From an uncultured Clostridia bacterium (lineage in GTDB: Bacteria; Bacillota; Clostridia; Christensenellales; Borkfalkiaceae), in assembly GCA_944376035.1 (NCBI GenBank), contig CALWBJ010000085.1, positions 1 through 7,610 on the forward strand: a DNA stretch of 7,610 bases, written 5' to 3'. The stretch's first letter is position 1; each line of letters opens with the position of its first letter. This document shows positions 1 through 5,587 of this stretch, piece by piece. The notes under the pieces were generated by a model that saw only the letters and a list, made by a program, of their open reading frames with translations, was not told where the DNA came from and did not search any database. The position numbers and the translations under genes were made by a program.

Positions 1-521
1 ACGTAAGTAAATCCGTTTATTCTGCTTATAATAAACGCCGCGTCCTTACCGAGACCGTTAAGAATAACTTTAAGCGGAGTTTTTCTTACCTTGTTAGCGG
101 TTTTTGCTATACCTATAGCACCTTCCGCCGCCGCAAACGATTCGTGTCCCGCAAGGAACGCAAAACACTTGGTCTCTTCACGAAGGAGCATTGCAGCGAG
201 GTTGCCGTGGCCCAATCCGACTTTCCTGTTCTCGGCAACCGAGCCGGGTATGCAGAAACTTTGAAGTCCGATACCTATCGCCTCAGCCGCGTCCGCCGCT
301 TTTGTGCAGCCTTTTTTAATGGCTATCGCAGCGCCGACCGTATACGCCCAAACCGCGTTCTCAAACGCTATCGGCTGAACGCCTTTAACTATCGCTTCAA
401 CGTCTATACCTTTTGACGCACATATTGCTTTCGCGTCTTCGAGGTCTTTTATTCCGTATTCAGAAAGGCATTTTGTTATTTTCGCTATTCTTCTGTCGTA
501 ACCTTCAAAAGTGATACTCAT
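1..521 (-). CDS. GGGtGRT-family protein, N-terminal 173 residues (3' end outside window)
   Basis: Recognised from memory of the family as the conserved GGGtGRT protein of clostridia and other anaerobes, usually about 330 residues; its biochemical role is not established. Only the N-terminal half lies in the window, so the glycine-rich motif that names the family is not visible. Visible conserved stretches include VKGVQPIAFENAVWAYTVGA near residues 51-70, then a GLGHGNLAAMLL block, FAFLAGHESFAAAEGAIG, and ILNGLGKDAAFIISRINGFT at the cut end. The ATG at 519-521 follows a GGAGG (530-534) that directly abuts the stop codon of the NifU-like gene upstream, 8 bases before the start. The two genes are thus one operon with coupled translation. 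The pairing with a NifU-like scaffold recurs in many genomes and suggests a joint role around Fe-S clusters, which is inference. Confidence 0.88.
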   Translation of the reverse strand, partial: MSITFEGYDRRIAKITKCLSEYGIKDLEDAKAICASKGIDVEAIVKGVQPIAFENAVWAYTVGAAIAIKKGCTKAADAAEAIGIGLQSFCIPGSVAENRKVGLGHGNLAAMLLREETKCFAFLAGHESFAAAEGAIGIAKTANKVRKTPLKVILNGLGKDAAFIISRINGFTY

Positions 522-534
522 TGAACCGTCCTCC

Positions 535-1227
535 TTATTCCTTTCTGGGGTCGATATATTTAGCCGCCCCGTCGAATCTGCCGTACTGTCCGGACGCTTT
601 CTTATACGCCTCGTCAGCAGACATGCCTTTCTTTATAAAATCAGCCATCTTGCCGAAGTTTACAAAAGAATAGCCTATAATCTGATCGTTATTGTCGAGC
701 GCTATTTTCGTTACGTAACCTTCCGCCATTTCAAGGTATCTCGGACCTTTTGCCTTAGTGGAATACATCGTTCCTACCTGAGAACGAAGTCCTTTGCCGA
801 GGTCTTCGAGACCTGCTCCTATGACAAGACCGTCTTCTGAAAACGCCGACTGAGTTCTGCCGTATACGATCTGAAGGAAAAGTTCTCTCATCGCCGTATT
901 TATAGCGTCGCAAACAAGGTCGGTATTAAGTGCTTCAAGAATGGTTTTGCCGGGTAAAATCTCAGCCGCCATAGCCGCGGAATGAGTCATTCCCGAGCAG
1001 CCTATGGTTTCCACAAGCGCCTCTTCTATTACTCCGTTTTTAACGTTGAGGGTCAGTTTGCACGCTCCCTGTTGCGGTGCGCATCTGCCGACTCCGTGCG
1101 TAAAACCCGATATATCCGTTATCTCTTTTGCCTGTACCCACTTTGCTTCTTCGGGAATAGGTGCGGGACCGTGATCGGGGCCTTTTGCTACGCAGGTCAT
1201 TTCGTTCACTTCGGTTGAATACTGCAT
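535..1227 (-). CDS. NifU-like iron-sulfur cluster assembly scaffold protein (GGGtGRT-partner type)
   Basis: A complete 230-residue protein of the NifU N-terminal / IscU-like fold group, of the subtype found next to GGGtGRT genes. Proteins of this fold hold a nascent Fe-S cluster on conserved cysteines in the cytoplasm. Candidate ligands are C49 and C56 in CAPQQGAC, C77 in TIGCSGMTHSAAMAAE (the NifU-type GCSG block), and C106 in DLVCDAIN. It is longer than IscU/SufU because of a C-terminal extension ending in GRFDGAAKYIDPRKE. The ATG at 1225-1227 is preceded by GGAGG at a 9-base spacing, and the N-terminus matches the usual family start, so the internal Met10 is not preferred. It is the first gene of an operon with the GGGtGRT gene and is read from the promoter at 1345-1374. 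The family call is firm; what cluster it builds, and for whom, is unknown. Confidence 0.88.
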   Translation of the reverse strand: MQYSTEVNEMTCVAKGPDHGPAPIPEEAKWVQAKEITDISGFTHGVGRCAPQQGACKLTLNVKNGVIEEALVETIGCSGMTHSAAMAAEILPGKTILEALNTDLVCDAINTAMRELFLQIVYGRTQSAFSEDGLVIGAGLEDLGKGLRSQVGTMYSTKAKGPRYLEMAEGYVTKIALDNNDQIIGYSFVNFGKMADFIKKGMSADEAYKKASGQYGRFDGAAKYIDPRKE

Positions 1228-1310
1228 AATTTTATGCCTCCAAATTTTTCTTTAATTTATAATTAATTTATAATTGATATTGATAATATAATTGACTACA
1301 ATAATCACTT

Positions 1311-1325
1311 TAATAATCATTATAA
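1311..1325. promoter_or_regulatory. Fur-box-like 7-1-7 palindrome (candidate operator)
   Basis: The sequence TAATAATCATTATAA matches the classic Fur-family core TGATAAT-N-ATTATCA at 12 of 14 positions. It lies about 20 bases downstream of the -10 box of the NifU-like operon promoter, where a bound repressor would block transcription. Iron control of an Fe-S scaffold operon would make sense. The surroundings are very AT-rich, so a chance match is possible. Confidence 0.35.
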
Positions 1326-1344
1326 CCAAACCGCTAACTTAATA

Positions 1345-1374
1345 AGTATAACATAAAGCGTGCAATTTTGACAA
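1345..1374 (-). promoter_or_regulatory. Sigma-A-type promoter of the NifU-like / GGGtGRT operon
   Basis: On the minus strand, TTGTCA (1369-1374) and TATACT (1345-1350) are separated by 18 bases; each hexamer differs from consensus at one position. The predicted start near 1338 gives a leader of about 110 bases before the ATG at 1227. It begins just past the end of the DNA glycosylase gene, so the operon does not rely on read-through from it. Confidence 0.65.
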
Positions 1375-1391
1375 TTATTTTAATCGGCTTT

Positions 1392-2258
1392 TCACTCTTT
1401 TGTAATGTTTTTTTCCATGTTTTTTTCAAGACTTCTTTTGTAGTAAAATAAATACTGCTGATAATATCCCGCATTAACGGAAAACCTTTCAGTGAAATAT
1501 TCGCTTATCTTATTTCTTTCTTTTATTTCGCCGTGGAAATTTTCTCTGTACACTTTGTCTATCCATGTATCTACGGGAAAACTGTCGCTTCTGTGGAACC
1601 CGAAAAGGGATGCGCAGTCTGCCACCTTAGGTCCTACTCCGTAATAACTTATAAGTTGTTTTTTTAGTTCGGGAGTGTTGTAAGCCGATAATACATTAAA
1701 ATCAATTGTTCCATCGGATATCTCGCATGCAAGCCGTTTTATATAAGGCGCACGATAACCGAGTCCCGCCTTTTTGTAAAAATCTTCGTCCATCTCCGCA
1801 AGTTTTTCAGGTTTCGGAAACGTAAAATAACTTTTTCCCAAAAAACGCCTTTCTTCACCTATTGAAGTACAAAGCCTGTCTATTATACCTTTTATTCGGG
1901 GAATATTATTGTTTTGAGAAATAACAAACGACAAAAAAGTTTCGCACGGATCCTGATTTAATATTCTTATTCCCTTTCCGAGATTTGCGGCAGTAGTAAG
2001 TATCTCCACGTTTTCGTTTAGCGCGCCCTCGTAAATAGCATGATAATCACGGTTAAGATCAAAATAATTTTCAAAATAATTCTTATCGCCGCTTTCGCAC
2101 TCTATAACGGCGTCATTTCCGCGGTTATAACAGTATGCGCATTTATCCTTGCTGTACACCATATATCCGTTTTGCCATTCATGAAAACGGAATATCTGAC
2201 CGCATTCGAGAGTATCTTTTATATTTAAAAATTCTCCGTCAAAAATTATTTTTTCCAT
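1392..2258 (-). CDS. ogg: OGG1-type 8-oxoguanine DNA glycosylase/AP lyase
   Basis: A base-excision-repair enzyme that removes 8-oxoguanine opposite cytosine and nicks the abasic site. At 288 residues it has the bacterial OGG1-like layout: an N-terminal OGG domain (about 1-110) with the GQIFRF block at 20-25, then the HhH-GPD domain. Diagnostic features are SQNNNIPRI at 114-122 (equivalent to the asparagine-rich loop of human OGG1), the hairpin YYGVGPKVADC with the catalytic lysine K211, and FPVDTW with the catalytic aspartate D230. No good Shine-Dalgarno sequence precedes the ATG at 2256-2258, so expression may be weak or use a short or absent leader. No later in-frame start keeps the OGG domain. 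No terminator separates it from the next promoter. Its upstream gap is extremely AT-rich, and I could not place its promoter with confidence. Confidence 0.9.
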   Translation of the reverse strand: MEKIIFDGEFLNIKDTLECGQIFRFHEWQNGYMVYSKDKCAYCYNRGNDAVIECESGDKNYFENYFDLNRDYHAIYEGALNENVEILTTAANLGKGIRILNQDPCETFLSFVISQNNNIPRIKGIIDRLCTSIGEERRFLGKSYFTFPKPEKLAEMDEDFYKKAGLGYRAPYIKRLACEISDGTIDFNVLSAYNTPELKKQLISYYGVGPKVADCASLFGFHRSDSFPVDTWIDKVYRENFHGEIKERNKISEYFTERFSVNAGYYQQYLFYYKRSLEKNMEKNITKE

Positions 2259-2431
2259 ATCTGAAATTGAAATCTTATATTTAAATATCCTATATTAAAA
2301 TATTTTATTTGGAAAACATAATACATCTAAAATATTCAAATATTTTTAAATACGCATTTATTTGTAAATTAAAATATTTATAAATTAAATTTACTTGTTT
2401 TAATATTTTTAACTATAAAAATTATAATATT
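2259..2431. other. Very AT-rich intergenic spacer upstream of the glycosylase
   Basis: Positions 2281-2430 contain 15 G or C bases in 150 (10%). The spacer must hold the glycosylase promoter, because the rplU-rpmA terminator lies directly behind it, but many AT hexamers compete and none pairs with a good -35 box. A 12-bp AT palindrome (ATATTTAAATAT) lies near 2279-2290 and is unremarkable at this composition. No gene was seen. Confidence 0.6.
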
Positions 2432-2456
2432 AAAAAACGGGCTGAAAAACAGCCCG
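2432..2456 (-). terminator. Intrinsic terminator of rplU-rpmA
   Basis: A perfect 7-bp GC-rich stem (CGGGCTG / CAGCCCG, 2438-2456) with a 5-base loop is followed on the minus strand by six T residues, 14 bases past the rpmA stop codon. The other strand also has a T run (ATTTTTT), so the hairpin could work in both directions, but no plus-strand gene runs into it. Confidence 0.93.
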
Positions 2457-2469
2457 ATTTTTTAAAAAC

Positions 2470-2748
2470 TCAGTTTTCTTTTGCGTAAACGCTGACTTTC
2501 TTATTGTCTCTGCCCATTCTTTCGAATTTGACCGTTCCGTCTATCAAAGCATACAATGTATCGTCGCTACCGATACCTACGTTATTGCCGGGATGAATTT
2601 TAGTTCCGCGCTGACGTACTATAATTCCGCCTGCAAGAATATCCTGACCGTCGTTACGCTTTACGCCAAGTCTTTTGGAGTTTGAATCTCTGCCGTTCTT
2701 GGTGCTGCCGCCGCCTTTGTGGTGAGCAAATAATCTGAAAAAAATCAT
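2470..2748 (-). CDS. rpmA: 50S ribosomal protein L27 with cleavable N-terminal extension
   Basis: L27 is a large-subunit protein whose N-terminal tail reaches the peptidyl transferase centre. The 92-residue product carries the family signatures GGGSTKNGRDS (12-22), KRLGVKR, LAGGIIVRQRGTKIHPGNNVG and DGTVKFER. The start (ATG 2746-2748) follows GGGAGG at a 9-base spacing, and the preceding gene ends only 20 bases earlier, so the two are co-transcribed. The first seven residues, MIFFRLF, precede AHHKGGG. They match the extension found in Bacillota L27, which the cysteine protease Prp removes after phenylalanine (F7/A8 here). The usual lysine at mature residue 3 (AHKKG) is histidine here. The prp gene that normally sits between rplU and rpmA in Bacillota is absent from this gap. 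Confidence 0.97.
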   Translation of the reverse strand: MIFFRLFAHHKGGGSTKNGRDSNSKRLGVKRNDGQDILAGGIIVRQRGTKIHPGNNVGIGSDDTLYALIDGTVKFERMGRDNKKVSVYAKEN

Positions 2749-2768
2749 ATTCTATAACCTCCCTTCCC

Positions 2769-3077
2769 TTATTTCGCAGCGATTTCTAAAATCTTTACTG
2801 CCGTGAAAGGTTGCCTATGACCCTGCTTCTTCCTTTCATTTTTCTTGGCCTTGAACTTGAAGACGATCATCTTTTTGTCCTTGCCCTGTTCTACTATCTC
2901 GCCTATAGCCTTGAAAGCCCCGGCTTCTTCACTGACCTTTATTCCGTTTTCATCGGAAACCATCAGAACGCCGAATTCTACTTTGTCGCCTACGTTTCCC
3001 GAAAGTTTTTCAAATTTTATAATTGAACCTACTTCCGCTTTGTACTGCTTAGAACCGTTTTCTACGATTGCGTACAT
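2769..3077 (-). CDS. rplU: 50S ribosomal protein L21
   Basis: L21 binds 23S rRNA in the large subunit. The 102-residue protein has normal length and begins with the typical MYAIVENGSKQYKAEVG (compare family MYAIIxTGGKQYKV). It ends with the family signature KAKKNERKKQGHRQPFTAVKI before the final residues. The ATG at 3075-3077 is preceded by AGGAGGT with a 7-base spacing, which fits high expression. It is the promoter-proximal gene of the rplU-rpmA operon, with its promoter at 3192-3220 and a roughly 105-base leader that may carry autoregulatory structure. Its stop codon overlaps the region of the rpmA ribosome binding site. Confidence 0.97.
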   Translation of the reverse strand: MYAIVENGSKQYKAEVGSIIKFEKLSGNVGDKVEFGVLMVSDENGIKVSEEAGAFKAIGEIVEQGKDKKMIVFKFKAKKNERKKQGHRQPFTAVKILEIAAK

Positions 3078-3184
3078 GTTTTTTACCTCCTGCTACCCAG
3101 TCTCGCCGATTTATATTCAGGGTGTCGGTACATTTTTCTATAATTACTCTTTGCCCGCACTTTAAAACCCTCATCGAGCGGCTC
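3078..3184 (-). promoter_or_regulatory. rplU 5' leader, candidate ribosomal-protein leader structure
   Basis: The untranslated leader is GC-richer than the neighbouring spacers and holds short pairable blocks: CCGC with GCGG in the first half, and CCGA with TCGG close to the start codon. CCTG can pair with CAGG, which overlaps the AGGAGG ribosome binding site, so folding could hide it. Bacillota rplU genes often carry an autoregulatory L21 leader; membership of that RNA family is inferred from position and not from a full match. Confidence 0.4.
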
Positions 3185-3191
3185 ATTGGTG

Positions 3192-3220
3192 ATTTTACAA
3201 TATTTATCTTAAAAAGTCAA
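3192..3220 (-). promoter_or_regulatory. Sigma-A-type promoter of rplU-rpmA
   Basis: On the minus strand, TTGACT (3215-3220) and TAAAAT (3192-3197) are separated by an ideal 17 bases; each hexamer differs from consensus at one position. The predicted transcription start is near 3185. Confidence 0.82.
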
Positions 3221-3325
3221 ATGTTTTCAGGCATATTTTTTCTTTTTAAGGGCAAAATAATTATGAGTAATACAATTATTTTTTTATTACCTTTTTAAGA
3301 ATTATTTTATAAGGAGAACTTAATC

Positions 3326-3763
3326 ATGGACGCAAAAAACTATAATGAAAAAGCCATCAACGACGTTTATAAAAACGCACACATTGCTCTTCAAAGCATT
3401 TCCGACCTTTTACCCGCCGTTACCGACGACGATATCAAAGCCGAACTTTCCGACCAGTATGAAGGATACGAAAAAATAATCGGAGAAATATCCACGTTTA
3501 TGGCGGAAAACAATATCACGCCGAAGGATATCAATCCTTTCAAAAAAGCAATCATGTGGACGAGCATCAAAATGAAATCTCTCGTAGACAACAGCAGAAA
3601 CCAAATCGCCGAAATGATGATAAACGGCACCGTCATGGGCATCAACGAACTCAAAGCCATGGACAACGAGAAAGAAAATCTTGATGAAAAAACCGCCGAA
3701 TTCGTAAAAAAACTTCTTGACCTTGAAGAAAGTTACGAACAGCGCCTTAAAAAATTCCTTTAA
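3326..3763 (+). CDS. Small acidic helical protein of unknown function (resembles DUF2383-like, ferritin-like clostridial proteins)
   Basis: A complete 145-residue protein with no signal peptide or membrane segment, so probably cytoplasmic. The sequence is strongly helical and charged and reads as about four helices: 5-29, 35-62, 71-112 and 119-144, with turns at LPAVTDDD and NNITPKDINP. It resembles clostridial hypothetical proteins with a ferritin-like four-helix layout (KDIxPxxKxxxWxxIKM around 67-83 and IAEMMINGxxMGI at 94-106). I see no ExxH pair, so a di-iron site is unlikely, and the function is unknown. The start is well supported by AAGGAG 9-10 bases before the ATG at 3326. It stands alone, divergent from rplU with a gap of about 250 bases, and I could not find a convincing promoter. 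There is no frameshift or truncation. Confidence 0.75.
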   Translation: MDAKNYNEKAINDVYKNAHIALQSISDLLPAVTDDDIKAELSDQYEGYEKIIGEISTFMAENNITPKDINPFKKAIMWTSIKMKSLVDNSRNQIAEMMINGTVMGINELKAMDNEKENLDEKTAEFVKKLLDLEESYEQRLKKFL

Positions 3764-4128
3764 AACTCTGAATTGATCTAATTTAATTATGTTTTTTAAA
3801 AATTATTTAACTCTATTTTGATTTATGCAATATATTGCTTTTTTATTTACTTAATCTGAAAAAGTTATATTTTAAATCTGAAATTATTGAATTTACATTT
3901 AATTAAATTATAAACCGCTAAAATTATTTATAAAAATTATTTTTTTATTTTTACATTATTTAATTTAATTATCTGATACAGGCTCGGTTTAACATTACCC
4001 GGGCCTTCTTTATATTTAATGCTGAGCAATATTTATTTTTATTAAAATAAATAAATAAGAGATTTTCTATAAATAATAATTATTATCGCTTTTACTATAT
4101 TAATAAAAAATATCAATATAAGTTACAG
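3764..4128. other. AT-rich intergenic region between the helical protein and the XRE regulator genes
   Basis: Positions 3781-3960 contain 21 G or C bases in 180 (about 12%). A weak hairpin GCAA-TATA-TTGC followed by six T residues (3827-3844) may be a first, poor terminator. The stronger one is at 3980-4013. Both flanking genes end here (convergent). No gene or start codon with a ribosome binding site was seen. Confidence 0.6.
3980..4013 (+). terminator. Candidate intrinsic terminator
   Basis: AGGCTCGG (3980-3987) pairs with CCGGGCCT (3999-4006) over 8 bp with one G-U wobble, around an 11-base loop. It is followed by TCTTTAT, a broken T run. It is the only GC-rich patch in this gap and works only in the plus direction. 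It lies 216 bases past the stop codon at 3763, so either that transcript has a long tail or it ends a separate small RNA. Confidence 0.55.
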
Positions 4129-4341
4129 TCAATAACTTTCAGTTATTCCTAAAAAATAGTCTGCGCTTATATTAAAAGCCAAAGCCATCTGCCTCAATAT
4201 ATCATAACCGGGCTTTGCCTTCCCTTTAAGCCATTCACTCACCTGACTTTGCTTTATCCCTACTTTCTTTGCAAACGCCACTTGCGTCAATTCATTATCT
4301 TTAAGAAAATCATACAGTATTTCCGAAAATGTTTTCTTCAT
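4129..4341 (-). CDS. XRE/Cro-CI-type helix-turn-helix transcriptional regulator
   Basis: A 70-residue protein consisting of one HTH_XRE domain with no effector or dimerisation domain. The helix-turn-helix spans LTQVAFAKKVGI (18-29) and the recognition helix KQSQVSEWLKG (30-40), followed by the family-typical PGYDILRQMALAFNISADYFLG. It probably binds DNA as a dimer. The ATG at 4339-4341 has no good ribosome binding site. A poor -10 (TATAAA, 4369-4374) is the only promoter hint on its strand. It is divergent from the glycosyltransferase gene, and the 96-base gap holds a perfect 18-bp palindrome plus a degenerate copy, which fits a repressor of that gene and of itself. Small single-domain XRE proteins also occur in phages and toxin-antitoxin loci, but no toxin or phage gene is adjacent. 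Confidence 0.9.
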   Translation of the reverse strand: MKKTFSEILYDFLKDNELTQVAFAKKVGIKQSQVSEWLKGKAKPGYDILRQMALAFNISADYFLGITESY

Positions 4342-4351
4342 ATTTAATATT

Positions 4352-4369
4352 TTATCGGATTTTCTATAT
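4352..4369. promoter_or_regulatory. Candidate second, degenerate operator in front of the XRE gene
   Basis: TTATCGGATTTTCTATAT matches the perfect palindrome at 4381-4398 at 14 of 18 positions and keeps one half-site, TTCTATAT, intact. The centre-to-centre distance is 29 bp, close to three helical turns, so both sites face one side of the DNA. It lies next to the regulator's start codon, where binding would limit its own expression. Confidence 0.45.
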
Positions 4370-4375
4370 TTATAC

Positions 4376-4403
4376 TTGACATATAGAATATTCTATATAT
4401 AAT
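4376..4403 (+). promoter_or_regulatory. Consensus sigma-A promoter of the glycosyltransferase gene
   Basis: TTGACA (4376-4381) and TATAAT (4398-4403) are both perfect consensus hexamers, 16 bp apart. The predicted start near 4410 leaves a leader of about 28 bases. The ribosome binding site AAAGGA (4426-4431) sits 6 bases before the ATG. Confidence 0.88.
4381..4398. promoter_or_regulatory. Perfect 18-bp palindromic operator within the glycosyltransferase promoter
   Basis: ATATAGAATATTCTATAT is its own reverse complement. It fills the spacer between the -35 and -10 hexamers and overlaps one base of each, so a bound dimer would exclude RNA polymerase. The divergent XRE protein is the obvious ligand, by inference from adjacency. 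Confidence 0.72.
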
Positions 4404-4437
4404 TATTATTGAAGTTAACAATTACAAAGGAAAATTT

Positions 4438-5376
4438 ATGAAAAACATTTTTGGAAATATAAGTGAACTGCCGCTTGTAAGCGTATACACGTGCGTCTAT
4501 AATATGGCCGATACAATCAAGCGAGCCTGCGAATCTGTTTACAAACAGACATATCCTAATATTGAACACATTATCGTAAACGACGGGTCTAAGGACAATG
4601 TATTAGAATTTTTAAGTGAATATAAAAAAACCGCTCCTTACCCTGTTCATATTTTTAATAAGTCAAACGGAGGTAAGCATACGGCTCTTAATGTTGCCTG
4701 GCAAGCGGCTAACGGACAATTTATGATTTTATTGGATGCGGATGATGAACTTTTACCAAAATGTATTGAGTTCCTCATTAAAACCTATTTTTCTCTTTCA
4801 AAAAAAGACAAACAAAAAATGTGGTGTATTCACGGAAGGTACGAAGATCAACTGGGAAATTTCGTAGGAGATTATTATCCTGAAAATATAAATTTCTTAA
4901 AAGAGAAAAAAAAGAAAAAAACAGCCCGAAAAATTAAGGGCGATAAGGTTGGTTTGCAAAAATCGGAAGTGTTAAAACAATATTCCTTTCCAACGCCCGA
5001 ACTCGTTACCTTTGTATATGAAAGTTATATCTGGTCTCAAATAAATTCGCATTATTCAACATACTACACTAACGAAATTGTAGCGGTTTGTCATTTGGAA
5101 AATAATAATTCAATTACACGCGCTCCTATAAATTCCCAAATATGCGCTAACAAAGCATGGTTTTTGAGAGAAAAAATCAAAAACAACTTTGATTCATTTA
5201 AGATTATTTTAAAATACGGAATATTTTTTAATTTGACAGATAAGAATTTCAGAAAAAAATATCCTTACTTCGTTTCTGTAAAATTATCGGGTAAAATAAA
5301 AGCGATATTATTATACCCTATATCTTTTATATTGGCAAAAATACTATCGGTAAAATGGAAAATAGTCAATAAATAG
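4438..5376 (+). CDS. GT2-family (GT-A fold) glycosyltransferase
   Basis: A complete 312-residue inverting glycosyltransferase that transfers a sugar from a nucleotide-sugar to an acceptor, probably in cell-surface polysaccharide or glycolipid synthesis on the cytoplasmic face. Visible features are LPLVSVYTCVYNMADTI at 11-27 (nucleotide-binding start), VNDGS at 47-51, GGKHTALN at 78-85, the metal-binding DXD-like LDADDELL at 99-106, KGDKVGL at 167-173, and ESYIWSQI at 195-202 in the place of the acceptor-side ED/W motif. The C-terminus has a basic stretch and a hydrophobic segment (about 289-305) that may anchor it to the membrane. A lysine run (155-161) is encoded by A8 and A7 tracts at 4906-4921. 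The gene is AT-rich, stands alone without other polysaccharide genes, and is controlled by a consensus promoter with an embedded operator. Donor and acceptor cannot be told. Confidence 0.9.
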   Translation: MKNIFGNISELPLVSVYTCVYNMADTIKRACESVYKQTYPNIEHIIVNDGSKDNVLEFLSEYKKTAPYPVHIFNKSNGGKHTALNVAWQAANGQFMILLDADDELLPKCIEFLIKTYFSLSKKDKQKMWCIHGRYEDQLGNFVGDYYPENINFLKEKKKKKTARKIKGDKVGLQKSEVLKQYSFPTPELVTFVYESYIWSQINSHYSTYYTNEIVAVCHLENNNSITRAPINSQICANKAWFLREKIKNNFDSFKIILKYGIFFNLTDKNFRKKYPYFVSVKLSGKIKAILLYPISFILAKILSVKWKIVNK

Positions 5377-5404
5377 TTTATCTTTATAATTTATTCTTAA
5401 TTTT

Positions 5405-5431
5405 CATTTGTTATCTATTATTAAACAAATG
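5405..5431. repeat. 8-bp inverted repeat downstream of the glycosyltransferase
   Basis: CATTTGTT and AACAAATG are perfect complements around an 11-base loop, 29 bases past the stop codon at 5376. No T run follows on either strand, so it is a weak terminator candidate at best. The rest of 5377-5587 is AT-rich spacer between convergent genes with nothing else seen. Confidence 0.35.
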
Positions 5432-5587
5432 CTCTGTTAAAATATAATTTTAAAATTCTTAAATTTAATATTATTTATATTTAATAATCAAATTTTCATT
5501 ATGAACTAAATACTTTTTATTTATAATCAGACTGACAATTAAAGCATTTAAAATATATTTTATACGTTAATAAAATAATATGCATTT

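Noticed and set aside
511..840. Open frame on the plus strand across the NifU-like gene
   Set aside because: It lies opposite a well-supported conserved gene, lacks a ribosome binding site and gives an unrecognisable protein; the same holds for 144-416, 982-1218, 2040-2228, 2811-3165, 5606-5878 and 6365-6565.
1228..1344. Repeated AATTTATAATTA-like stretches as a direct repeat element
   Set aside because: The copies are short, pure A/T and overlap; they fit low-complexity leader sequence better than a functional repeat.
3068..3298. Open frame on the plus strand covering the rplU leader and promoter
   Set aside because: No ribosome binding site, an improbable composition, and it overlaps a clear promoter and leader on the other strand.
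3391..3666. Open frame on the minus strand opposite the small helical protein
   Set aside because: The plus-strand gene has a good ribosome binding site and a coherent helical sequence; the minus frame is its shadow.
4070..4090. AT palindrome ATAATAATTATTAT as an operator or terminator
   Set aside because: It consists only of A and T in a very AT-rich gap and has no T run after a stable stem, so it is expected by chance.
4129..5376. XRE regulator plus neighbour as a toxin-antitoxin or phage module
   Set aside because: The neighbour is a complete GT2 enzyme, and there is no toxin, integrase, attachment-like repeat or phage gene nearby.
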